Positions 1 to 6,374 of a stretch of DNA of 12,216 bases are shown here, in pieces. The stretch is taken from contig JAEWBI010000049.1 of NCBI GenBank assembly GCA_023391185.1, positions 1 to 12,216 on the forward strand, given 5' to 3'. This DNA comes from Bacillota bacterium (lineage in GTDB: Bacteria > Bacillota_I > Bacilli_A > RF39 > UBA660). Numbering within the stretch: the stretch's first letter is position 1; each line of letters starts with the position of its first letter. The position numbers and the translations under genes are program-made. A model generated the notes under the pieces. That model searched no databases. It was not told the origin of the DNA and saw nothing but the letters and a program-made list of their open reading frames with translations.

Positions 1-776
1 TATATTGTTTGTGTAAATATAGTTTCTAAACTTACTCCTTCTTTATGCCATAATTGCTTACCAGTAATGACTTTATTCATTACATAATATAATGCAGTAC
101 TGTCACCAACAAAGATAAAATCATCAGTATATTTTTGACCTGCATCTTTTGTATCATTTAGTAATACATCTGTAAAATAGCCAGTTAAACTAAAATCTTT
201 TAAAGACATTGTAAGCGGAGAATTAGTAGTAACTGTTACTTTTCTTTTTACTACAGCCTTATTATCACTAGAATCAGATACTGTATATTTTAATGTATAT
301 GTACCCTCTTTATCAGTATCAACTTCCCCTGATACTTTAACATTATTAGTTACATCACCGTCATAATCATCTATGGCAGTATATCCAGGATCTGTAAATT
401 TATTACCCAAAACAACCATAATGGTTTCACCACTTTTTAGTTTAATTTCAGGTTCAATAACATCTTGAATTTCTATTGTTTTAGTAACCTTATATTGTTT
501 GTTTTCCACAGAATAACTAAAAACAACTTGATATTTTCCAACTGCATTACTATATATATTATGAGTTACTTCAACTTTATCTGTCACATCATTACCTTTA
601 TATGTAGCTATAAAGTCATTAGTATACTCTTCACCTATTTCAAATGTTGTTCTTTTTAAGGTAACTTTAAAATCATTATGAGTAAATATTTTATATATAG
701 CTATAAAGAATATAGTAAGTAATATTAACAGTAAAACAATATTTTTAATTTTAATTTTTCTTTTCCTCTTAACCAT
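1..776 (-). CDS. Membrane-anchored Ig-like (DUF5011) and SGNH-hydrolase surface protein, 3' end outside window
   Basis: Only the first 258 residues are in the window; no stop is reached. Translation begins at ATG 776-774 behind an AGGTGA ribosome site. Residues 1-12 are Lys/Arg-rich and 13-30 form one hydrophobic helix, which fits an N-terminal membrane anchor with the rest outside the cell. Residues about 37-104 look like one beta-rich Ig-like repeat. Residues about 108-182 match the DUF5011 type of bacterial Ig-like domain (FTDPGYTAIDDYDGDVT followed by TYTLKYTVSDSS). A short linker leads to FVGDSTALYYV at 222-232, which fits block I of SGNH/GDSL hydrolases, with Ser226 the expected nucleophile. 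The catalytic His/Asp block lies beyond the window edge. SGNH enzymes outside the cell often deacylate or acylate polysaccharides, but the substrate here is unknown. The gene follows the PopT-like gene by 30 bases with no terminator between, and also has its own extended -10. Confidence 0.75.
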   Translation of the reverse strand, partial: MVKRKRKIKIKNIVLLLILLTIFFIAIYKIFTHNDFKVTLKRTTFEIGEEYTNDFIATYKGNDVTDKVEVTHNIYSNAVGKYQVVFSYSVENKQYKVTKTIEIQDVIEPEIKLKSGETIMVVLGNKFTDPGYTAIDDYDGDVTNNVKVSGEVDTDKEGTYTLKYTVSDSSDNKAVVKRKVTVTTNSPLTMSLKDFSLTGYFTDVLLNDTKDAGQKYTDDFIFVGDSTALYYVMNKVITGKQLWHKEGVSLETIFTQTI

Positions 777-792
777 TTTATCACCTAACATA

Positions 793-801
793 ATTATATC
801 A
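793..801 (-). promoter_or_regulatory. Extended -10 promoter of the surface-protein gene
   Basis: The minus strand reads TGATATAAT, a TG-n-TATAAT extended -10, ending 16 bases before ATG 776. No convincing -35 is seen at 17 bases upstream. The predicted RNA start leaves a leader of about 10 bases carrying AGGTGA. Confidence 0.5.
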
Positions 802-806
802 CATTT

Positions 807-1598
807 TTAATTCAATTTATAACTGATATAAAAACCAAATATTAAAAATAATATTCCTTTGAAAATTTCATAAAAAGAATAACTAATTACAAAGATATCA
901 CCTAGTAATATAAATATACTAGTGATTGTAAATCCTAAAATGACGTAGTAACAGGATATGTTATATTTTAAAAAGAGACGATTTATAACTTTTGATAATA
1001 ATAGTAATCCTAAAATCGTTCCTATTAAAAATGGTATTAATATTGCCAAATTATCAAATGAAGATAATGAATTAATTATTACTTCATACACACCAAGAAG
1101 CATAAGTACTGCACTACCACTTATGCCTGGAACAATCATGGTAAGCGCTTCGATAAAACCAATTAAAATTAGATTAAAGAAGTTGGTTTTAATATTTAAT
1201 TCACTATTTGAAACAAAGCTTAATAAAAGAAGAATTATAAAAGGAATTACTAGTAATATAACATTTTTTTTTGAAATTGTTTTTTTAGTGACTTTTAATG
1301 TTTTTGGAATACAGCCTGTAATCATACCTATAAATAGTAACATTGTTGGAAGATAATAATTATTTAGGCAGTACATTATAAGTTTACTTGATAACATTAT
1401 AGACAGTATCATTCCTAAGCCAATTATTATTAAAAATTTAAATTTTTCTTTATTAATTTTATTTATATTTGCTATTAATGATACTAGTTCCTCATAAACA
1501 CCTAATGATATGGCTAACATTGCGCCACTTACACCAGGTATAATTTTACCTATTCCAATGATCACTCCTTTTAGAAAAAGGATTAAGTTTTTTTTCAT
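807..1598 (-). CDS. DUF368-family membrane protein, probable undecaprenyl-phosphate translocase (PopT-like)
   Basis: A 263-residue polytopic membrane protein. It carries the family's two inverted-repeat signatures: PGVSG at 21-25 followed by LGVYEELVSLI, and PGISG at 157-161 followed by LLGVYEVII. Each lies after a glycine-rich hydrophobic helix. DUF368 (PopT) proteins have been implicated in returning undecaprenyl phosphate, the lipid carrier for peptidoglycan and teichoic acid precursors, across the cytoplasmic membrane. Assignment to that role is from family knowledge. The first motif reads GAM where GGT is more usual, a mild variation. The ATG overlaps the TAA of the upstream calcium ATPase by one base (TAATG), and its strong GGAGGAG ribosome site lies inside the end of that gene, so the two are almost certainly translationally coupled. 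No terminator follows, so transcription may run on into the surface-protein gene. Confidence 0.88.
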   Translation of the reverse strand: MKKNLILFLKGVIIGIGKIIPGVSGAMLAISLGVYEELVSLIANINKINKEKFKFLIIIGLGMILSIMLSSKLIMYCLNNYYLPTMLLFIGMITGCIPKTLKVTKKTISKKNVILLVIPFIILLLLSFVSNSELNIKTNFFNLILIGFIEALTMIVPGISGSAVLMLLGVYEVIINSLSSFDNLAILIPFLIGTILGLLLLSKVINRLFLKYNISCYYVILGFTITSIFILLGDIFVISYSFYEIFKGILFLIFGFYISYKLN

Positions 1599-4174
1599 TA
1601 TACTCCTCCAAACAATTTACTTCTCTTTATGTAAAATTTTCTAATCAAATCAATTGGTACTACTGTTGATGCTAGTAGAAGCATAATATTAAATTCAAAC
1701 ATTGATAATCCGTTTGTCCTAAAAATATTACCACCATGATAAATCATTAATATTTGTATAATTATAATAAACAGAAGGACTATTAAGAATACTTTATTTC
1801 TTATGACATCTGCAAAAATATTAAGTCTACTTGTTCTTGCATTAAAGCTGTTAAATATAGCTATAAAAATAAATAATCCGAAGAAAGCAGTAAAGATAGT
1901 ATTTATATTATTATTAAAAAGGCTATTTAAATAGTTAGATTTTAGAAAGATAATACATAAAAATGAAGAATAAGCACCTGTAAATATAATTTCATTTTTC
2001 ATATACTTATTTATTATTCTTTCATTCCTTTTTTTAGGCTTTTCTTTCATATATTCTTTAAGAGGTGGTTCAAATGAGAAAGCTAATCCAGCTAATGTAT
2101 CCATAACCATATTTATCCATAACATTTGAACAACTGTTATTGGTGATTCTATACCTATAAATGGGCCAACTATAGATAAACTTACAGCACACATGTTTAC
2201 AGTTAATTGAAATATAATGAATTTTCTTATACTTTTAAAAATTGTTCTTCCAAACATTACAGCACTTTCTATAGAAGATAAATTATCATCTAATATTATA
2301 ATATCACTAGCTTCTTTTGAAACTTCTGTTCCGCTACCCATTGCAAATCCTACATCTGCTTTTTTTAATGCTGGCGCATCGTTTACACCATCACCTGTCA
2401 TACCAACAACCAAGTCCAATTTTTGTGCGAGATGGACTAGTCTACTCTTATCTGTTGGCATACTTCTTGCTAATACTTCAAGATTAGGAAGCATTTTTAT
2501 TACTTCTTCATCTTTCATCTTGTTAAGTTCACTACTTGTTATTACTGTGCCACTTGTTAAAATGCCAACTTCCCTTGCTATATTAGTAGCTGTTTCTTTA
2601 TTATCACCAGTTACCATAACAACTTTAATTCCAGCCTCTTTTAATTCGCTTACAGTTTCTTTAACATTATCCTTTATTTCATCTTTTAAAAGAAGTAAAC
2701 CAAGGAAGATACTACTTTTTATAGGATCTATATCGGGATGATATCTTGAATAACTGATTGCAATTACCCTAGTTCCTTTAGCAGCTTCCATCTTTATATA
2801 CTCATTTATCTTATTTTTATTTAACAAAAACTTTTCATTACTGTTCTCATCTAAATACTTAGTACAGTTATTTAAAATTACTTCTGGTGCACCTTTTATA
2901 TAATTAATTTTATCCACAGTAATGGATGAATACTTATTAGTACTATTAAATTCTATTTCCCTTTCAATCTTAAAATAACTAGTACTACTTTTTATAAAAT
3001 TTCTAACTGCTTTATCAGTACTATTACCACCTACTAATAACCCTTCGTCATTAATAGTAGAATTACTATAAATACATGATTTTTTTATAATATTATAATA
3101 ATTAGAATTATATAGTTGTTCCTCATTATTAAATAAGTTTAAATTTGGTGAAACATAACCAACTGTGTTTAACTTTCCTTTTGTTAAAGTGCCTGTCTTA
3201 TCTGTAAATAAAATATTCATACTACCCGCTGTTTCTATACCAACTAACTTTCTTACTAGAACATTTTTCTTTATCATTCTTTTCATATTAGAAGAAAGTA
3301 CCAATGTTATCATCATAGGTAATCCTTCCGGTACTGCTACAACAATAACAGTTACCGCAAGTGTAACAGCGTATAACAAATGTCCAGTTACCGCTCTAAT
3401 ATCTGTTAATATCGCATAATTACCATCAATAATGAAAACAGAAAATAGATATGATGAAGCCACTAAAAAAGCTCCTATATATCCATATTTACTAATTGTT
3501 GAAGCAAGTGTTTTCAATCTTTGTTTAAGAGGACTATCATTAGTATTATCGCTTAGTTCTAATGAAAGTTTACCATACATTGTATCGACACCAACTTTTG
3601 TGACATACATTGTAGCTCTTTTTTGGCAAACTACTGTTCCTTTATATATATAACTATTGTCTACGCAATTAGGCATATATTTTCTTTTATATACTTCTTT
3701 TGTTTCTCCATTAATCATAGATTCATCAACAGAAATTTCACCGTCTATAACTACACCATCAGCAGGAATTTTGTCACCAGTCTCTAATAAGACGATGTCA
3801 CCAACTACCACTTCTTCAATTGGTATTTCTACTAAGGTTCTATTTCTTTTAACCTTACATTTTATCTTGCTGGCTTCATCTTGCATTTTATCAAATGCTT
3901 TTTCACTACCATATTCTGATAAGGAGGAAATAAAAGATGCTAAAAAAATAGCTATTACTATTCCTACAGTTTCATACCAATCAAAGTCTTTAAAAAGTAG
4001 TACTACTTTTATTCCTAGTACTACTAATAGTATTTTTATTATTGGGTCACCAAAAGACTCAATGACTAATTTAAAAAAACTATTTTTCCGATCAATTATT
4101 AAAGAATTTGAACCGTTTTTTTTACGACTTATTAATACATCATTATCATTTAATCCATTGCTATCATATTTCAT
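1598..4174 (-). CDS. Calcium-transporting P-type ATPase, PMCA type (P-type IIB)
   Basis: An 858-residue ion pump that should export Ca2+ from the cytoplasm using ATP. Motifs in order: actuator loop NGET at 155-158 (usually TGES; the catalytic Glu157 is kept), M4 PEGLP at 282-286, phosphorylation site DKTGTLT with Asp325, KGAPE at 427-431, MVTGDN at 520-525, and TGDGVNDAP from 593. M5 contains QLTVN (656-660) and M6 contains Asn688 and Asp692 (NMVMDTLAGLAF). The M5/M6 wording resembles plasma-membrane calcium ATPases, which bind one Ca2+, rather than SERCA or Na/K pumps. The length is normal for bacterial PMCA-type pumps, and no calmodulin-binding tail is evident. An upstream in-frame ATG at 4213 exists, but GGGAGGA sits 7 bases before ATG 4174, so that start is chosen. 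The gene is the first of a pair with the DUF368 gene. Confidence 0.93.
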   Translation of the reverse strand: MKYDSNGLNDNDVLISRKKNGSNSLIIDRKNSFFKLVIESFGDPIIKILLVVLGIKVVLLFKDFDWYETVGIVIAIFLASFISSLSEYGSEKAFDKMQDEASKIKCKVKRNRTLVEIPIEEVVVGDIVLLETGDKIPADGVVIDGEISVDESMINGETKEVYKRKYMPNCVDNSYIYKGTVVCQKRATMYVTKVGVDTMYGKLSLELSDNTNDSPLKQRLKTLASTISKYGYIGAFLVASSYLFSVFIIDGNYAILTDIRAVTGHLLYAVTLAVTVIVVAVPEGLPMMITLVLSSNMKRMIKKNVLVRKLVGIETAGSMNILFTDKTGTLTKGKLNTVGYVSPNLNLFNNEEQLYNSNYYNIIKKSCIYSNSTINDEGLLVGGNSTDKAVRNFIKSSTSYFKIEREIEFNSTNKYSSITVDKINYIKGAPEVILNNCTKYLDENSNEKFLLNKNKINEYIKMEAAKGTRVIAISYSRYHPDIDPIKSSIFLGLLLLKDEIKDNVKETVSELKEAGIKVVMVTGDNKETATNIAREVGILTSGTVITSSELNKMKDEEVIKMLPNLEVLARSMPTDKSRLVHLAQKLDLVVGMTGDGVNDAPALKKADVGFAMGSGTEVSKEASDIIILDDNLSSIESAVMFGRTIFKSIRKFIIFQLTVNMCAVSLSIVGPFIGIESPITVVQMLWINMVMDTLAGLAFSFEPPLKEYMKEKPKKRNERIINKYMKNEIIFTGAYSSFLCIIFLKSNYLNSLFNNNINTIFTAFFGLFIFIAIFNSFNARTSRLNIFADVIRNKVFLIVLLFIIIIQILMIYHGGNIFRTNGLSMFEFNIMLLLASTVVPIDLIRKFYIKRSKLFGGV

Positions 4175-4192
4175 AGTTTGTCCTCCCATAGA

Positions 4193-4221
4193 ATTATATT
4201 TCGAACAAAACAAAATATGAA
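4193..4221 (-). promoter_or_regulatory. Promoter of the calcium ATPase/DUF368 unit
   Basis: On the minus strand TTCATA (4221-4216), a 17-base spacer, then TATAAT (4198-4193). It lies immediately downstream of the terminator of the preceding HTH gene, so this is the natural start of the two-gene unit. The -35 matches consensus at four of six positions. Confidence 0.6.
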
Positions 4222-4248
4222 AAAAATAAGGACAAATCCTTATTTTTT
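4221..4248 (-). terminator. Intrinsic terminator of the small HTH gene
   Basis: Twelve-base perfect stem (AAAAAATAAGGA paired with TCCTTATTTTTT) around a 4-base loop, ending in six T on the minus strand. The TAA stop codon (4242-4240) lies inside the stem. Confidence 0.75.
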
Positions 4249-4593
4249 AATTTCAATCTTTTCTATTTTTTCTTTTTCTATATCGTGTACTATGTTATAT
4301 ATACATGAATAACTATGTTTACCATAAAACTTACAAAACTTTCTTATACTTGCAGATGATCTGCTATATAATTGTTTAATTTTTTCTTTTTCAACTTCAC
4401 TTATAGCATTATGAGGTTTTTTGTTTTTATTACCATGTTGTAAAGAAATTGTTCCACTTAATATCTCGTTTTTTAATTTAAATAAATACTTTGTGTGATA
4501 TCCCGTAATAATAGAAATTTCATCATATGTTAGATAACTATCATTTTTTAATTTCTTCGTAATAAGCTTTATAGCTTCTTCCTTACTTTTCAT
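4240..4593 (-). CDS. Small double helix-turn-helix protein resembling a transposase N-terminus
   Basis: A basic 117-residue protein. Residues about 18-45 (LTYDEISIITGY then KYLFKLK) and about 64-105 (ISEVEKEKIKQLY then SIRKFCKFYG) each look like a helix-turn-helix. They are joined by LQHGNKNKKPHNAI at 51-64. That linker, and the two-HTH order, recall the N-terminal DNA-binding part of ISNCY/ISDol1-type and related DDE transposases, where an HGN-R-G-R/K-P-like linker is common. No DDE catalytic domain follows: the stop sits inside a good terminator and the calcium ATPase promoter begins at once. It may therefore be a domesticated DNA-binding protein rather than a freshly cut transposase. ATG 4593 is chosen over upstream ATG 4638 because AGGTGAT lies just before it, with an extended -10 ending 16 bases upstream. 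The family assignment is inference. Confidence 0.65.
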   Translation of the reverse strand: MKSKEEAIKLITKKLKNDSYLTYDEISIITGYHTKYLFKLKNEILSGTISLQHGNKNKKPHNAISEVEKEKIKQLYSRSSASIRKFCKFYGKHSYSCIYNIVHDIEKEKIEKIEIKK

Positions 4594-4609
4594 AATATCA
4601 CCTAAAAAT

Positions 4610-4638
4610 ATTTTAACACCAAAGTAATATTTTAGCAA
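4610..4638 (-). promoter_or_regulatory. Promoter of the small HTH gene
   Basis: Minus strand TTGCTA (4638-4633), 17-base spacer ending in TGT, then TAAAAT (4615-4610). The -35 is identical to that of the divergent prepilin promoter, so the two -35 hexamers form an inverted repeat. Confidence 0.6.
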
Positions 4639-4656
4639 GATAGAAAGGAAAGTTTA

Positions 4657-4685
4657 TTGCTATTAAATTCATTTTATTATATAAT
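4657..4685 (+). promoter_or_regulatory. Promoter of the first prepilin-like gene
   Basis: TTGCTA (4657-4662), 17-base spacer, TATAAT (4680-4685). The predicted RNA start near 4692 leaves a leader of about 19 bases with AGAGGTG before ATG 4711. Confidence 0.65.
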
Positions 4686-4710
4686 ACCCTTAGATAATAG
4701 AGGTGTAGTT

Positions 4711-5430
4711 ATGAAGAAGAATGGATTCACGATAGTTGAATTAATCGCAGTCATTGTTATTTTAGGTTTAATAGGTATTGTTATAGTACCAACAGTTAAT
4801 AATACAATTGAAAAACAAAGGAAAAAGGCCTTTATAACTAGTGTTTCAGGTATACTTGCAACTGTTAAATCCGAATCACAAAATAATGGGTTCGTTACTA
4901 AAGCATACCTTTTTGATACTAATAAACTTTATGAATGTGATGAAAATGGCACTAACTGTAGTACAACTGCTTCAATAACTACTGATGGGAAAATAAAAAA
5001 TGGAGAGGGTTATATTAAAGTTACTAAAGATGGTTTATTTGGGTTATATATAAAGACTAACAACTTTTGCTCTTTTAAAACCTATTTTAGTGACATTACT
5101 ACAGCAGAAGATATGAGTTATTGTGATTTTGGTGATACAGTAACATACATTTTAGATAGGACTCTATATTATAATAATGATGGTTTATCTAGAAGATTTG
5201 ATTTAAATAATGGAACACTAAGTTTAACAAATGAAGATTCTACTATTTTAGATCCATCTATTGAAATTGAAACTAGATTTTTAACAAGCATTAATGGTTA
5301 CATTGAAGTAAGCGGGATCAATTTAAATTCTACTGAAATAGAAGGTTCATCATTTTGCGCTAAATATAATCCATATGATGAGACTGAAATATTAACTTTT
5401 TATAAGCATTTATGTGAAAACACTCCATAA
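4711..5430 (+). CDS. Type IV prepilin-like protein with six cysteines in the mature part
   Basis: A 239-residue protein with a short basic leader and class III prepilin signature KKNG|FTIVELIAV: predicted cleavage between Gly5 and Phe6, Glu at mature position 5, then a hydrophobic helix to about residue 28. Prepilin peptidase should trim and N-methylate such a protein before assembly into a pilus or pseudopilus on the cell surface. The C-terminal part (about 60-239) is not one I recognise. It holds six cysteines (76, 83, 120, 138, 216, 235), enough for three disulfides outside the cell. ATG 4711 is chosen over upstream ATG 4657 because it gives the canonical leader, has AGAGGTG before it, and the upstream ATG overlaps the promoter. 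No ATPase, platform or peptidase genes are adjacent. It diverges from the small HTH gene and converges on a second prepilin gene. Confidence 0.82.
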   Translation: MKKNGFTIVELIAVIVILGLIGIVIVPTVNNTIEKQRKKAFITSVSGILATVKSESQNNGFVTKAYLFDTNKLYECDENGTNCSTTASITTDGKIKNGEGYIKVTKDGLFGLYIKTNNFCSFKTYFSDITTAEDMSYCDFGDTVTYILDRTLYYNNDGLSRRFDLNNGTLSLTNEDSTILDPSIEIETRFLTSINGYIEVSGINLNSTEIEGSSFCAKYNPYDETEILTFYKHLCENTP

Positions 5431-5438
5431 CTAGAATA

Positions 5439-5468
5439 AAAAAGCTAACAAAATATTGTTAGCTTTTT
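5439..5468. terminator. Bidirectional intrinsic terminator between the two prepilin-like genes
   Basis: Perfect 12-base stem (AAAAAGCTAACA with TGTTAGCTTTTT) and 6-base loop, with T-runs in both directions. It ends the plus-strand prepilin and includes bases of the stop codon of the minus-strand prepilin. Confidence 0.85.
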
Positions 5469-6300
5469 AAAATTCAATTGTTTTATATATTGTTGTTGAT
5501 ATAACACCACCAAATGGAGTAGCATTTAAATTATCAAATACTGTGGCAATAGATTGAGTATAGTCTACTACTGTTTCACCAGCTAAATTCATATATACAT
5601 TATTTTCAATCAAATATAAAACAGATAATTCTTCTAATATATAATAATGTGATACATCTATTGGTATTGGAAGACTTGAATAAATAGAATTAATCTCTGT
5701 ACTATAATTTTGAACTTCAATTGGGTCAATTGTATCAAAAACAAATCCCCAGTGAGCACTTATAACTTTTTCTTCTGAGTCAACATATATCATTAATGAT
5801 TTTTGAGGAGGGTTACCTTCTTCAGGAGTATCAAATTGACCTGGTGCAACATATATATATGCCTTTGCTGCACCTTCTACAAATGATGTGTAACTGGTTG
5901 TTTCTTCCTCATCTACACCATCACACTCTCCTGTTACACTAGCATCATTATTTTGATATACCACTTCGTAATAATTAACGCACAGTTTAGCATATACAAT
6001 CTTATCATCAGCTATTGTTAGATAACCAGAAAGTGGTCTAGTACCTTTAATATCTATATAACTATCTATATTTTTTACATAATTCTTTCCGTCTTTTAGT
6101 ATAAAATCATTATTTAAAATGTTGGTATTATAATAATCTCTTGTTGCTTTTATATATGCAAGTCCATTATCTGCTGCAGATTTTTGTTTTCCAGTTTCTA
6201 TAGTTGTACTTACCTTCGGAATGATTATTGCTATAATAACTCCTAACAATATTATGACGCCCAATAGTTCTATTAACGTAAAACCCCTATTTTTTTTCAT
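5467..6300 (-). CDS. Type IV prepilin-like protein with large C-terminal domain
   Basis: A 277-residue protein beginning KKNRG|FTLIELLGVI: prepilin cleavage site after Gly6, Glu at mature position 5 (Glu11), and a hydrophobic helix to about residue 28. The helix continues into an amphipathic stretch as in pilins and pseudopilins. The remaining ~220 residues are acidic, contain two cysteines (107, 126) about 20 residues apart, and match nothing I can name. Length exceeds typical major pilins (about 150), so a minor pilin or an adhesin-like pseudopilin is plausible. ATG 6300 follows GGTGAT and an extended -10 (TGTTATAAT) 16 bases upstream. It has its own promoter and faces the first prepilin gene across a shared terminator. 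Sequence similarity between the two is limited to the N-terminal helix, so this is not a recent duplication. Confidence 0.82.
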   Translation of the reverse strand: MKKNRGFTLIELLGVIILLGVIIAIIIPKVSTTIETGKQKSAADNGLAYIKATRDYYNTNILNNDFILKDGKNYVKNIDSYIDIKGTRPLSGYLTIADDKIVYAKLCVNYYEVVYQNNDASVTGECDGVDEEETTSYTSFVEGAAKAYIYVAPGQFDTPEEGNPPQKSLMIYVDSEEKVISAHWGFVFDTIDPIEVQNYSTEINSIYSSLPIPIDVSHYYILEELSVLYLIENNVYMNLAGETVVDYTQSIATVFDNLNATPFGGVISTTIYKTIEF

Positions 6301-6316
6301 ATCATCACCTATTTTA

Positions 6317-6325
6317 ATTATAACA
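6317..6325 (-). promoter_or_regulatory. Extended -10 promoter of the second prepilin-like gene
   Basis: Minus strand TGTTATAAT, 16 bases before ATG 6300, with no clear -35. It lies just downstream of the preceding gene's terminator. Confidence 0.5.
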
Positions 6326-6328
6326 CAA

Positions 6329-6374
6329 AAAAGAGTTTTAATTTTGCATTTTATTAAGCAACTTTAACTCTTTT
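6329..6374 (-). terminator. Probable terminator at the end of the Nudix-PHP gene
   Basis: Nine-base stem AAAAGAGTT (6329-6337) with AACTCTTTT (6366-6374). The 28-base loop contains a second small stem, TTGC with GCAA. Six T follow on the minus strand (6332-6327). One arm lies within the last codons of the gene. The long loop makes it weaker than the other terminators. Confidence 0.5.

Noticed and set aside
958..1356. Plus-strand open frames inside the DUF368 gene and, similarly, inside the ATPase (2217-2741, 3165-3419, 3432-3653, 3657-4220)
   Set aside because: They mirror well-supported membrane-protein genes on the other strand, lack ribosome sites, and resemble no family.
2910..2918. Consensus DnaA box TTATCCACA, and TTTTCCACA at 502-510
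   Set aside because: Single copies inside coding regions with no clustering; not reported as sites.
3993..4010. Perfect 18-base palindrome AAAAGTAGTACTACTTTT
   Set aside because: It lies inside the calcium ATPase and is explained by codons for Lys-Val-Val-Leu-Leu in a membrane helix; nearby GTA/CTA runs are similar. No link to a regulatory role.
4240..6300. A complete insertion sequence or pilus assembly locus
   Set aside because: No DDE catalytic domain, terminal inverted repeats or target duplication was seen, and no pilus ATPase, platform or peptidase gene is present.
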